Both the position numbers and the translations under genes were made by a program. Shown here in pieces: positions 16,093-24,113 of a DNA stretch of 54,353 nt. The stretch is from JAPLGD01 sp041302745. Its GTDB lineage: Bacteria > Bipolaricaulota > Bipolaricaulia > UBA7950 > UBA9294. The notes below the pieces were generated by a model. It was not told the origin of the DNA, searched no databases, and was given only the letters and a program-made list of their open reading frames with translations. Location: the NCBI GenBank assembly GCA_041302745.1, contig JBFYQP010000125.1, positions 1 to 54,353 on the forward strand, written 5' to 3'. Position 1 is the stretch's first letter; each line of letters opens with the position of its first letter.

Positions 16093-18231
16093 CTACTTCG
16101 CCCCCTTGCCGCGAGCGGGCGCACTTGCACGCCTGCTTGCAGCCTCGTCCAAAGCGCCGGCGAGGACGCCAAGCGGCACTTCGACGAACAGCGGCCGGCG
16201 CACGTTCTCCGTCACGTCGGTCAGCGGGACGGCCTCCTCGCGGAAGAGGCGCTGGATCAGGGCGGTGCACGTCTTCCCGCCGCACGCGCCCATTCCGGCC
16301 CTCGTGACGATTTTGATCTCGTTCATGTCTCGATACCCCTCACGAATCCGTGCGCGGATCTCGCCCGCCGTGACGCGCTCGCATCGGCAGACGATGGCAT
16401 CGTCGCCCAGCGGCTCTACGGCTTCGGGGAGCGGTTCCGAGATCCACGGCTCCTGAACGCGAATCCCGGCAATCCGCGCCGCGATGGCGCGGGGAGCGCG
16501 CACCTTGACGAGCACCGTGCGGTCGTTCTTCGCCAGCGCCTTCACCTCAAGGACGGAGACCTCGCCGAGGGGAGTCCCGATATCGTCGAGGACGACGACG
16601 CGGTCTCCGGCAGAGAACCGATCGCCCGGGAACTCGAACGGCACCGTGACGACGGGATCACTCCCTCCGCGTTCGTCGACCAGGGTGATCGCAAGTCCCG
16701 GGCAGATCGTCACGCACCGCTCGCAGCCGATGCACGCCTTGCCGGCATCCGCTCCGCGGAACTCCGGAAGACGGCGCAGGTCGGTTTCGTCGATCGCAAT
16801 CAGCTTCTGGGGGCAAACCGACGTGCACGGGTTGCAGGGAATTTCCTGCGAGCAGTGGAAGACGGGGTACACGGCTCCAGCGACTCCACTCAAATACCGA
16901 TCGAGCGCCGTGCGCTCGACGGCCGCACCGGGCTTCGACTTCAGGATCTCCCCCATTCGAGACCACGCAGCGGGGACTTCGTCGGCCGTGGCACCGAGCG
17001 CGCGGGCGATCTCGAGCCCTTTGATCTTCCCCGCGAAGATGGCCGCCGACGCCTCGGCGATCTCCTCCGCGTCGCCGGCGGCATACATGGGAAGGCCGAA
17101 CTCAGCGGCCGCCTTGCGGAACTCGTCCACAGGATCGAGCCCGACGGCGATGAGCACCGTGTCGCAGGCATACGACCGTTCCGTCCCCGGAACTGGGCGG
17201 AAGCCCTTGTCGATGGCGGCGACGGTCACCGACTCCACCCCTTCCGTGCCGTTCGCGGACAGGATGGTGTGCGACGTGTAGATTGGGACTCCCATGCGGG
17301 CGAGCTTGTCCTTGTGAACCTTGTAGCCGCCGCACTCCGGAAGCGCCTCCACGAGGCCCACGACGTGGATGCCCGCCTGCAGCGCGTGGTATCCGGCGAT
17401 GAGCCCCACGTTCCCGCCTCCGACGATGAACAGCCGTTCCGAGGCGCGCACGAGGTCGCGGTTGACGAGCGTCTGGAACGCGCCGGCGCCGTAGACGCCG
17501 GGAAGCGTGTTCCCTTTGAACACGAGCGACTTCTCTCGCGCACCGGTCGCGACGAGAAGAACCCGCGGCCTAACGAGCGCGTACGCAGCGCCCCGGAGGA
17601 CTCCGACGAGGCCGTCGCTGAACACCGCGACCGCCGTGCTGTCGAGCCACACGTCGACCGACGGTAGATCGCGGACCCGCCCTTCGAGCCGCGACGCGAT
17701 GTCGATGCCGCGGGTCCCCGCGTGCACGGCGTCGATCGACCCGAAGAACCGGTGAGTCTGCAGGACGAGCTTCCCGCCCAGCCGGTCCTTGTCATCGACG
17801 ACGAGGACGTCGACGCCCCGGCTTCCGAGTTCGATCGCCGCCGAGAGGCCCGCGGGTCCGCCGCCCAAAATGAGCACGGAGACGTCCTTCCGCTCCGGCT
17901 CCGTTGTCTCAGGCGCCCGATCGATCCGCGGAAGGCGCGGCAGGCCGTCGAGCGGTTCGACGCACAGGCGGGGCGCCGCCGGCGTCATGCACGCCTTCAC
18001 GGCGAAGCCGTCGGCAAGGACCATGCACTGGGAGCACTGGCCGTTGGCGCAGAAGAGCCCCTGAGGCGATCCGTCCTTCGGGTGGTGCCCGAAGACACGA
18101 ACACCCGCGGCAAAGAGCGCCGATGCGATCGTTTCGCCGGGGTACGCCGAGACCGTCTTTCCGGCAAACGTGAAGTTGAATGGGGTTCCTCGTTCCTTGC
18201 GGACGATGGGGTGGCCTTCGATCCGCGTCAT
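16093..18231 (-). CDS. Fused 2Fe-2S / FAD-NAD / 4Fe-4S / BFD electron-transfer subunit
   Basis: A 712-residue multi-domain protein. Residues 15-90 are a 2Fe-2S domain (FCANGQCSQC plus a later Cys, like HcnA or sarcosine oxidase alpha). About 115-420 are a pyridine-nucleotide disulfide oxidoreductase fold with two dinucleotide sites (VLILGGGPAGLSAAIELGSRG and LFIVGGGNVGLIAGYHAL). About 455-540 carry ferredoxin cysteine runs CNPCTSVCP and CIGCERCVTICP. About 600-665 are a BFD-like 2Fe-2S domain (IVCRCERVTAGEI and GMGACGGKTC). These modules are separate subunits in HcnABC and archaeal L-proline dehydrogenases. Its ATGA start overlaps the regulator's stop, and the beta subunit follows. Confidence 0.88.
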   Translation of the reverse strand: MTRIEGHPIVRKERGTPFNFTFAGKTVSAYPGETIASALFAAGVRVFGHHPKDGSPQGLFCANGQCSQCMVLADGFAVKACMTPAAPRLCVEPLDGLPRLPRIDRAPETTEPERKDVSVLILGGGPAGLSAAIELGSRGVDVLVVDDKDRLGGKLVLQTHRFFGSIDAVHAGTRGIDIASRLEGRVRDLPSVDVWLDSTAVAVFSDGLVGVLRGAAYALVRPRVLLVATGAREKSLVFKGNTLPGVYGAGAFQTLVNRDLVRASERLFIVGGGNVGLIAGYHALQAGIHVVGLVEALPECGGYKVHKDKLARMGVPIYTSHTILSANGTEGVESVTVAAIDKGFRPVPGTERSYACDTVLIAVGLDPVDEFRKAAAEFGLPMYAAGDAEEIAEASAAIFAGKIKGLEIARALGATADEVPAAWSRMGEILKSKPGAAVERTALDRYLSGVAGAVYPVFHCSQEIPCNPCTSVCPQKLIAIDETDLRRLPEFRGADAGKACIGCERCVTICPGLAITLVDERGGSDPVVTVPFEFPGDRFSAGDRVVVLDDIGTPLGEVSVLEVKALAKNDRTVLVKVRAPRAIAARIAGIRVQEPWISEPLPEAVEPLGDDAIVCRCERVTAGEIRARIREGYRDMNEIKIVTRAGMGACGGKTCTALIQRLFREEAVPLTDVTENVRRPLFVEVPLGVLAGALDEAASRRASAPARGKGAK

Positions 18232-18848
18232 GCGTCGTCAGACTCCTTTCTGCGAGCCGCGTCGTCGGGGGGCGGCGCCCCGGCCGAGCCGGTGTCGATG
18301 AACCGTTGCGTGACGGCCATCAGAATGCGCGCCCCCGAGTTTGCCGGGGTCGAGTATGCGTGAGGCTCGGTCGCACGAACCCTGTAGCTGTCTCCGGCCT
18401 CCAGAGCGAAGACCTCATCGTGAAGTCGAAGCCGGAGTCTCCCCGACAGCACGTAGCCGAACTCCTCCCCGTCGTGGGTCGACTCCGTCGGCTCCGTGCC
18501 CGAGGGGAACTCAGCGATCAATAGCTCCTGGACCGGCGCCCCCGGAAGCTGCCGGGTGAGGTATCCGTACGTCACAGGGGAGGCGCCGACGCGGATGTGC
18601 AGCTGTTGTGACGCTTTGGTCACAACGGGGGCCGCCTCGCTGAGCGGGCGGTCGCTCGAGAAGAGCGTTTCGATCCGCAGGTCGAGCGCCTTACAGATCG
18701 CCGAGAGCGAGACGATGGACAGCGTCGACTGCCCTCGCTCGACTTGCGACAGGAAGCCCGTCGAGAGCCCCGAGCGCTGCGACAGGGCCTCGAGCGTCCA
18801 CCCGCGCTGCTGGCGGGCCTGCCGAATCCGTGCTCCGAGGTCTTCCAT
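18228..18848 (-). CDS. XRE-family transcriptional regulator with C-terminal cupin
   Basis: I chose ATG 18848 (206 aa); the frame extends upstream to a TTG, but that would lie inside the promoter. Residues 5-60 are an XRE helix-turn-helix (LGARIRQARQQRGWTLEALSQRSGLSTGFLSQVERG), and about 125-190 are a cupin (ESTHDGEEFGYVLSGRLRLRL). Such proteins (PuuR-like) commonly repress amine or amino-acid catabolism genes and sense a small ligand in the cupin. It is the first gene of the operon with the FAD/Fe-S dehydrogenase, so it likely controls its own operon through the palindrome at 18861-18883. Confidence 0.9.
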   Translation of the reverse strand: MEDLGARIRQARQQRGWTLEALSQRSGLSTGFLSQVERGQSTLSIVSLSAICKALDLRIETLFSSDRPLSEAAPVVTKASQQLHIRVGASPVTYGYLTRQLPGAPVQELLIAEFPSGTEPTESTHDGEEFGYVLSGRLRLRLHDEVFALEAGDSYRVRATEPHAYSTPANSGARILMAVTQRFIDTGSAGAPPPDDAARRKESDDA

Positions 18849-18857
18849 AGGTTCTTC

Positions 18858-18887
18858 ACTATATCGAACACGGCCTTCGATATCCAA
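18858..18887 (-). promoter_or_regulatory. Promoter with embedded palindromic operator for the XRE-dehydrogenase operon
   Basis: On the minus strand TTGGAT (18887-18882), 18-bp spacer, TATAGT (18863-18858). A perfect inverted repeat, ATATCGAA (18861-18868) and TTCGATAT (18876-18883) with a 7-bp centre, fills the spacer and touches both hexamers. This is the expected place for an autorepressor. The start codon lies only 9 nt after the -10 box. Confidence 0.7.
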
Positions 18888-18914
18888 ACAGGTGCATCGA
18901 AGCGCCGTCTCCTC

Positions 18915-18920
18915 TACACT
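18915..18920 (+). promoter_or_regulatory. -10 box of the M42 peptidase gene
   Basis: TACACT at 18915-18920 lies 26 nt before ATG 18947. A -35 at 17 bp spacing (GTGCAT) is poor. The operator of the divergent operon ends about 30 bp upstream, so the two promoters could influence each other. Confidence 0.45.
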
Positions 18921-18946
18921 GTCGGCGGCGAAAGGGGAGAGAACAC

Positions 18947-20014
18947 ATGCAGAAGGATCGACTCAAGTTCCTGAAGACGTACATGGACACGGTCTGCCCG
19001 ACGGGCTACGAAGAGGACGCGTCGCGGGTCTGGCGCGAGGAGGCGAACCGATTCGCCGATCGCACGTGGGTCGACGTCCACGGCAACACGATCGCGGCCA
19101 TCAACGAGAAGGCGCCGTTCCGCGTCATGCTCGCAGGCCACGCGGACGAGATCGGATTGCTCATCAGCTATGCCGACGACCAGGGATACCTCTCGTTCAC
19201 CGGACTCGGCGGTTGGGATCCCACCATCCTTCCCGGTCAGCGGGTCCGCATCCGCACGCAGCACGGGATCGTCCTCGGCGTGATCGGCCGCAAGCCCATC
19301 CACGTCATGAAGGACGAGGATCGAAAAGCGCCGCCGAAGCTTGAGGATCTCTGGATCGACATCGGAGTCCCGAGCAAGGCCGCGGCGCTCAAGCTCGTGG
19401 CGATCGGAGACCCCGCAGTCCTCGACTACGACACCCAGGAGCTCCGGAACGGGCTCCTCGTCGGCCGCGGGATCGACGACCGCATCGGAGCCTTCGTGGT
19501 CCTCGACGCCCTTCGCCGCTTGGCGGAGAAGAAGACGAAGATCGGCGTGTATGCGGTCGCCACGGTTCAAGAGGAGATCGGCGCGCGGGGAGCGCAGACG
19601 AGCGCCTTCGGCATCGACCCGCAGGTGGGCATCGCGGTGGATGTTGGGTTCGCTACCGACTTCCCGGGAATGGACGACGCTAAGAAGAGGTGGGGCGAGG
19701 TGAAGCTGGGCGGAGGACCGATCATCACGCGAGGCCCGAACATCAACGCGCCCCTCTTCCGACTCCTCGTGAGCACCGCCGAGACCAAGAAGATCCCCTA
19801 CCAGTTCGACACGTGCCCGAGAGGAACCGGAACGGACGCGAACACGATCCAGATCGTCCGCAGCGGGGTCGCCACAGCCGTCCTCGGGGTTCCCAACCGG
19901 TACATGCATTCGCCGTGCGAGCTGGTTCACCTTGACGACGTCGAGCACACGATCCAGCTGATGGCGGAGACCGTCGCAGGGATGAAGGCGACGACCAATC
20001 TGATTCCCGGATAG
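18947..20014 (+). CDS. M42 family metallopeptidase (FrvX/glutamyl aminopeptidase type)
   Basis: ATG 18947 follows AAAGGGGAGAG. 355 aa. The M42 di-metal ligands are all seen: His in LAGHADEIG, Asp in GRGIDDRIGAF, Glu-Glu in ATVQEEIGARGA, Asp in VDVGFATD and His in NRYMHSPCE; RGTGTDAN is the conserved loop before the last ligand. These enzymes form large tetrahedral cytoplasmic complexes that trim N-terminal residues from peptides. A strong terminator follows, so it is a single-gene unit, divergent from the FAD/Fe-S dehydrogenase operon, which could consume released amino acids. Confidence 0.92.
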   Translation: MQKDRLKFLKTYMDTVCPTGYEEDASRVWREEANRFADRTWVDVHGNTIAAINEKAPFRVMLAGHADEIGLLISYADDQGYLSFTGLGGWDPTILPGQRVRIRTQHGIVLGVIGRKPIHVMKDEDRKAPPKLEDLWIDIGVPSKAAALKLVAIGDPAVLDYDTQELRNGLLVGRGIDDRIGAFVVLDALRRLAEKKTKIGVYAVATVQEEIGARGAQTSAFGIDPQVGIAVDVGFATDFPGMDDAKKRWGEVKLGGGPIITRGPNINAPLFRLLVSTAETKKIPYQFDTCPRGTGTDANTIQIVRSGVATAVLGVPNRYMHSPCELVHLDDVEHTIQLMAETVAGMKATTNLIPG

Positions 20015-20024
20015 CCCGGACGGT

Positions 20025-20063
20025 AGCGGGAGGCCCCCCGATCGGTCCTCCCGCTTTCCTTTT
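20025..20063 (+). terminator. Intrinsic terminator after the M42 peptidase gene
   Basis: AGCGGGAGG (20025-20033) pairs with CCTCCCGCT (20047-20055) and is followed by TTCCTTTT (20056-20063). It insulates the TPP-controlled operon that begins about 20 nt further on. Confidence 0.85.
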
Positions 20064-20076
20064 CACCGCCCCGCGG

Positions 20077-20082
20077 TATCAT
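20077..20082 (+). promoter_or_regulatory. -10 box of the thiamine operon
   Basis: TATCAT at 20077-20082 would start transcription close to the 5' edge of the riboswitch. No convincing -35 hexamer is present. Confidence 0.4.
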
Positions 20083-20085
20083 GAT

Positions 20086-20175
<90 letters not shown>

Positions 20176-20268
20176 GACAACCAGACGCGTGTCCGCCGTC
20201 TGAGATTGAAACGCCGGGAATCCCTTCAAGACCGCTCGACTCTTCGGCGCCCCTTCGAGGGAGGCCCT

Positions 20269-20931
20269 ATGACGTCGCCGCGAGTCCTCATCCTGGCGAA
20301 CGGCCGCTGGAACGACGTGGAAGCCGTCCGCGCGTTGCGTCGGAGCGCCGACATCTGCCTTGCGGCGGACGGGGCCTGGGCCAAGTCGCGCGAGGCTGGA
20401 GTCCCCGTCGACGCGGTGATCGGCGACCTCGATTCTCTCTCCGCGGACGAGCGGGCCGATCTTGACGCGTCGGGCGTCGAGGTGATCGCGTTTCCCCAGG
20501 CCAAAGACTGGACGGATCTCGAGCTCGCCCTGGACCACGCGCTCCGCGCCAATCCCTCACGCATCGTCATCTACGGCGCTCTCGGGGGGCGGATCGATCA
20601 CGCCCTCACGAACCTCCATCTCCTGGAGAAGGGCCTTGCGGCAAAGGTTCCCATCGAGTGCGTCACAGCCTTCGAGAGCATCCGCCTGATCGACGGCGGC
20701 TTTGCTCTCGACGATGCCCTTCGGGGCGACACGGTGTCCCTGGTGCCGATCACCGAGTCCGTCCGGCTGTCGACGCAGGGGCTCGAGTACGAGCTGCACG
20801 ACGAAGAACTCCTGCGTGCGGCGTCCCGCGGCGTCTCAAACGTGGTTTGCGCCCTGCCCGTCCACATCCTCGTCGCGGCTGGCCGTCTTCTCGTCATCCA
20901 CGCGCGCGCGGATGGGGAGGGCATCGCATGA
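20269..20931 (+). CDS. thiN: Thiamine pyrophosphokinase
   Basis: Transfers pyrophosphate from ATP to thiamine to give TPP. ATG 20269 follows GGGAGG; 220 aa, normal length. Family motifs: LAADGAWAKSREAGV (nucleotide site), VIGDLDSLS (the GDxDS metal site), FPQAKDWTDLELAL (K-D-TD) and IYGALGGRIDHALTN (GGR-DH), then the C-terminal thiamine-binding sandwich with QGLEYELHDEEL. First gene of the riboswitch-controlled operon; its stop overlaps the ATG of the transporter permease (ATGA). Its presence with a transporter points to salvage of thiamine or its precursors. Confidence 0.94.
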   Translation: MTSPRVLILANGRWNDVEAVRALRRSADICLAADGAWAKSREAGVPVDAVIGDLDSLSADERADLDASGVEVIAFPQAKDWTDLELALDHALRANPSRIVIYGALGGRIDHALTNLHLLEKGLAAKVPIECVTAFESIRLIDGGFALDDALRGDTVSLVPITESVRLSTQGLEYELHDEELLRAASRGVSNVVCALPVHILVAAGRLLVIHARADGEGIA

Positions 20932-21725
20932 GGCCCTCCCGCGCCGCCGGCTCGTCCCGACCGCTCCTCCGAGCCCTGTCCCGCCTCCGCGGCGTGGCCG
21001 GCTTGGTTCTCTTCGTTGCCGCGTGGCAAGGGATCGTCTCCGGATTTCGCCTCCCTCCCTACCTCCTGCCCTCGCCCGTGCAGACGGTGCGCTCGCTCGT
21101 CCAGGACGCGGACCTTCTCGGACCGCACCTGGCCATGACGCTCGTCGAGACGCTCGCTGGGCTCGTTCTCGCGGTCTCCTTGGGCATCAGCATCGCCGTC
21201 CTCATGAGCGCGTCGCGCTGGACCCGCGATCTCCTCTACCCGCCCCTCGTCCTGTCGCAGGCCATCCCCCTGATGGCCATCGCGCCCCTGATCCTGATCT
21301 GGTTCGGACTCGGCATCCTCGCCAAGGTGCTGATCGTCGCGTTCGTCTGCTTCTTTCCCGTCGCCGTGAACGCCTACGAGGGATTCCGCGCGGTGGATCC
21401 TGCCTATCGCGACCTGCTCACGACGCTCGGCGCGACGCGCGCCGACCGCTACCGCCACCTCTATCTCCCGGCCACGCTTCCAGGGATCGTCGCAGGACTG
21501 AAGCTCTCGGCGACGTACAGCGTTCTCGGCGCGATCGTCGGGGAGTGGCTCGGGGGCTCGAGGGGGCTGGGCGTCTACATGACACGCTCGCTGCAGTCGT
21601 TTCGAACGGACCGCCTCTTCGGGGCGATCCTCGTGGTGATGGCGTTGAGCTACGGTCTGTTCACGATCGTTGACATCGCCGGCGCCCGCCTCACGCCGTG
21701 GCTCGGAAGGAGGACCCATGCATAG
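20928..21725 (+). CDS. thiX: ABC transporter permease, thiamine-precursor type
   Basis: 265 residues, six hydrophobic segments, with the binding-protein-dependent permease (EAA) loop AVDPAYRDLLTTLGATRADRYRHLYLPATLPG that contacts the ATPase. It belongs to the NitT/TauT/ThiX group of ABC permeases. Second gene of the TPP-riboswitch operon; ATGA overlap upstream and an 8-nt overlap with the binding-protein gene downstream. Together with the next two genes it likely imports a pyrimidine precursor (HMP or a formyl-aminopyrimidine). The symbol is by analogy with ThiXYZ. Confidence 0.88.
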   Translation: MRPSRAAGSSRPLLRALSRLRGVAGLVLFVAAWQGIVSGFRLPPYLLPSPVQTVRSLVQDADLLGPHLAMTLVETLAGLVLAVSLGISIAVLMSASRWTRDLLYPPLVLSQAIPLMAIAPLILIWFGLGILAKVLIVAFVCFFPVAVNAYEGFRAVDPAYRDLLTTLGATRADRYRHLYLPATLPGIVAGLKLSATYSVLGAIVGEWLGGSRGLGVYMTRSLQSFRTDRLFGAILVVMALSYGLFTIVDIAGARLTPWLGRRTHA

Positions 21726-22698
21726 GAGAACGTGGATCACGGCCGCCGCCGTGGCCCTGGCCGTCTCGACGAGCGCGGCGGGGGCGGGCGTCGTGCGCAT
21801 CGCCCTCGACTGGACGCCGAACACGAACCACACCGGGATCTTCGTCGCTCAGGACGCGGGGTACTTCGCCGAGGAGGGGCTCGAGGTCGTCGTCATGGAG
21901 CCGGGCCCCACCGTGGGACTCCAGCTTGTCGCCGCAGGTCACGCCGAGTTCGCCGTGTCGATGCAGGAAGAAGTCACGATGGCCCGATCTCAGGGGTTCC
22001 CGGCAGTCTCGATCGCGGCCCTCTACCCCCACAACACGTCGGGATTCGCGGCGGCCCTCGACCGCGGGATCCAGTCGCCGGCCGACTTCGCCGGGCGACG
22101 CTACGGCGGATGGGGAAGCGATCTCGAAGACGTGATGATCCGGACCGTCATGGCGGCTTCCGGCGCCGACGCTGACTCCGTTCAGCGGATCAACATGGGA
22201 ACCCTCGACTTCGCCACCGCGGTCCGCCGGGACGTGGCGGACTTCTTCTGGATCTTCTACGGGTGGCAGGGCATCCACGCGCAGCTCGAGGGGATCGACT
22301 TCGTGTACATCCCGCTCGCCGACCTCGCCCCGGAGCTCGACTACTACACCCCCGTCATCGTGACGTCGGAGCGCCTTGCCGCCGAGAATCCGGGCCTTGT
22401 CTCACGCTTCCTCCGCGCTCTGGCGCGCGGATGCGTGGACGCCGCCGCGAGCCCGGACGAGGCCGCCGAGGCGCTCCTCCGGCACGCCCCCGAGCTCGAT
22501 CGAGCCCTTGTCATCGCGTCGCAGCGATGGCTCGCCGGCCGGAGCGTCTCCGACATCGGCACGTGGGGGCGTCAGGATCCCGCCGTGTGGCGACGTTTCG
22601 CGCAGTGGGCCCTCGAAGGCGGCCTGATCGACGAGGCCATCGATCCCGACGCCGCGTTCACGAACGCGTTCCTTCCCGGCGGAGCGACGTCGCCGTGA
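21718..22698 (+). CDS. thiY: Thiamine-precursor substrate-binding protein (ThiY/NMT1-like)
   Basis: 326 aa with a Sec signal peptide (residues 1-23, ending SAAGAG); no lipobox. RIALDWTPNTNHTGIFVAQDAGYFAEEGLEV is the hallmark of the NMT1/THI5-like family, followed by HAEFAVSMQEEVTMARSQG. Family members bind HMP or related pyrimidines outside the membrane. GTG start of the ATPase overlaps its stop by 4 nt. The upstream riboswitch strongly supports the thiamine assignment over nitrate or taurine. Confidence 0.9.
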   Translation: MHRRTWITAAAVALAVSTSAAGAGVVRIALDWTPNTNHTGIFVAQDAGYFAEEGLEVVVMEPGPTVGLQLVAAGHAEFAVSMQEEVTMARSQGFPAVSIAALYPHNTSGFAAALDRGIQSPADFAGRRYGGWGSDLEDVMIRTVMAASGADADSVQRINMGTLDFATAVRRDVADFFWIFYGWQGIHAQLEGIDFVYIPLADLAPELDYYTPVIVTSERLAAENPGLVSRFLRALARGCVDAAASPDEAAEALLRHAPELDRALVIASQRWLAGRSVSDIGTWGRQDPAVWRRFAQWALEGGLIDEAIDPDAAFTNAFLPGGATSP

Positions 22699-23444
22699 TT
22701 CCCCTCGTCGACGTCGACGGACTCGAGAAGTCGTTCGGGGATCTCCGCGTCCTCGGACGGGTATCGTTCCGCGTCGACGAGGGAGAGACGGTTGGAGTCC
22801 TCGGTCCGTCGGGGTGCGGGAAGACCACGCTTCTGCGGGTCTTGCTCGGCCTGGAGTCGGCCGACGCCGGCCGAGTCGGGACCCGACTCGAGCGCGCGGG
22901 ATACCTTCCCCAAGACGTTCTCCTCTTTCCGTGGAAGACGGCGATGGAGAACGCCGAGCTTCCACTTGAGCTCCAGGGGATGAACCGAGAGGTTCGACGC
23001 GGCCGCGTTCGCCAAGAGCTGCCGCGCTTCGGCCTCGAGGAGTTCGCCGACGCCTATCCGCACGAGATGTCCGGCGGAATGCGGCAGCGGCTTGCCCTCC
23101 TGCGGGCGGTCTTGACGGGAAGTCGCGCCCTCGTGCTCGACGAGCCGTTCGGCGCGCTCGATACGTTGACCCGTCATCGTCTTCAGGACTGGCTCACCTC
23201 GCTCCTCGAAGACCTGAACCGCACGCTCCTCTTCGTCACGCACGATCTTGACGAGGCCGTCTCCCTCTCGCGCCGAGTGGTCGTCTTGTCCCAGCGGCCG
23301 GCCCACGTCGTCGGAGAGATGGCAATATCCCTCACCCGCGAGGAGCGGAGCGACCGCCTCGGCCGGCGGGCTCTCCTCGTACGGGATCAAGTTCTCTCTC
23401 TGCTCGAAAGGGGGGAGGAGCATGCTGCAGGACAACCCGTTTGA
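22695..23444 (+). CDS. thiZ: ABC transporter ATP-binding protein, thiamine-precursor type
   Basis: GTG 22695 overlaps the stop of the binding-protein gene. 249 residues with Walker A GPSGCGKTT, Q-loop GYLPQDVLLFPW, signature SGGMRQRLALLRA, Walker B ALVLDEPFGALD and the H-loop LFVTHDLDEAVSLS. It is the ATPase of the TPP-regulated importer. Its last 23 nt overlap the start of the methyltransferase gene. Confidence 0.9.
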   Translation: MIPLVDVDGLEKSFGDLRVLGRVSFRVDEGETVGVLGPSGCGKTTLLRVLLGLESADAGRVGTRLERAGYLPQDVLLFPWKTAMENAELPLELQGMNREVRRGRVRQELPRFGLEEFADAYPHEMSGGMRQRLALLRAVLTGSRALVLDEPFGALDTLTRHRLQDWLTSLLEDLNRTLLFVTHDLDEAVSLSRRVVVLSQRPAHVVGEMAISLTREERSDRLGRRALLVRDQVLSLLERGEEHAAGQPV

Positions 23445-24069
23445 CGTCCGCGCCGAGGAGTACGACGCCTGGTTCGATCGATTCCCGAACCTCTACGAGT
23501 CGGAGCTGTTGGCGGTGCGGGCCATCCTGCCGCCGCACAAGGGACGGTGGGCCGAGATCGGCGTCGGAAGCGGCCGCTTCGCGTCCCGGCTCGGCATCGA
23601 CGTTGGCGTCGACCCATCGGAAGCGATGGCCCGCCTCGCGCGGGCCCGCGGTGTCGAGGTTCTCGCCGGCTGCGCCGAAGAGATTCCCCTCGGCGAAGCC
23701 AGCGTGCAGGCCGCGTTCCTGATCACGACCGTCTGCTTCCTCTCCGACCTTCCGCGCGCCTTCGCCGAGGTGCGAAGGGTTCTAGAGCGAGACGGCGCCG
23801 TGGTTGTCGCCTTCATCCCTCGGGACAGCCGCTTTGGCCGCCTCTACCGCGAGAACGCAGACGGCGACGCGTTCTTCTCCCACGCGCAGCTTCGGTCGAC
23901 CGACGAAGTGATCGAGACGCTCGCCGAGGCCGGGTTCCGCGTAGACCGGGTCTTGCAGACGCTCACGGGCGACCCGGCGACGGCCGACGCCCGAGTAGAG
24001 GTGCCGTCCTCCGGCAGCGACCGAGGCTCCTTCGTCGTCGTCCGCGGACGCGGGGCGCGGGCCGTCTGA
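23422..24069 (+). CDS. Class I SAM-dependent methyltransferase
   Basis: ATG 23422 follows GGGGGAGGAG inside the end of the ATPase gene. 215 aa. Motif I is WAEIGVGSGRFASRLG, the acidic motif II is GVDPSEAMARLARARG, and EIPLGEASVQAAFLIT plus LPRAFAEVRRVLERDGAVVVAF are the post-I and motif III-like segments of the Methyltransf_11 group. It is the last gene of the TPP-controlled operon by spacing and overlap, yet no thiamine pathway step needs such an enzyme. The substrate is unknown. Confidence 0.85.
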   Translation: MLQDNPFDVRAEEYDAWFDRFPNLYESELLAVRAILPPHKGRWAEIGVGSGRFASRLGIDVGVDPSEAMARLARARGVEVLAGCAEEIPLGEASVQAAFLITTVCFLSDLPRAFAEVRRVLERDGAVVVAFIPRDSRFGRLYRENADGDAFFSHAQLRSTDEVIETLAEAGFRVDRVLQTLTGDPATADARVEVPSSGSDRGSFVVVRGRGARAV

Positions 24070-24077
24070 GAGGACGC

Positions 24078-24107
24078 TTGACAGAATGCATCCCACGTTC
24101 GTAGCAT
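24078..24107 (+). promoter_or_regulatory. Sigma70-type promoter for the lipid kinase gene
   Basis: TTGACA (24078-24083), 18-bp spacer, TAGCAT (24102-24107). The ATG at 24114 is exactly seven bases after the -10 box, so the transcript would begin at or next to the start codon (leaderless). Confidence 0.75.
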
Positions 24108-24113
24108 GACGCC

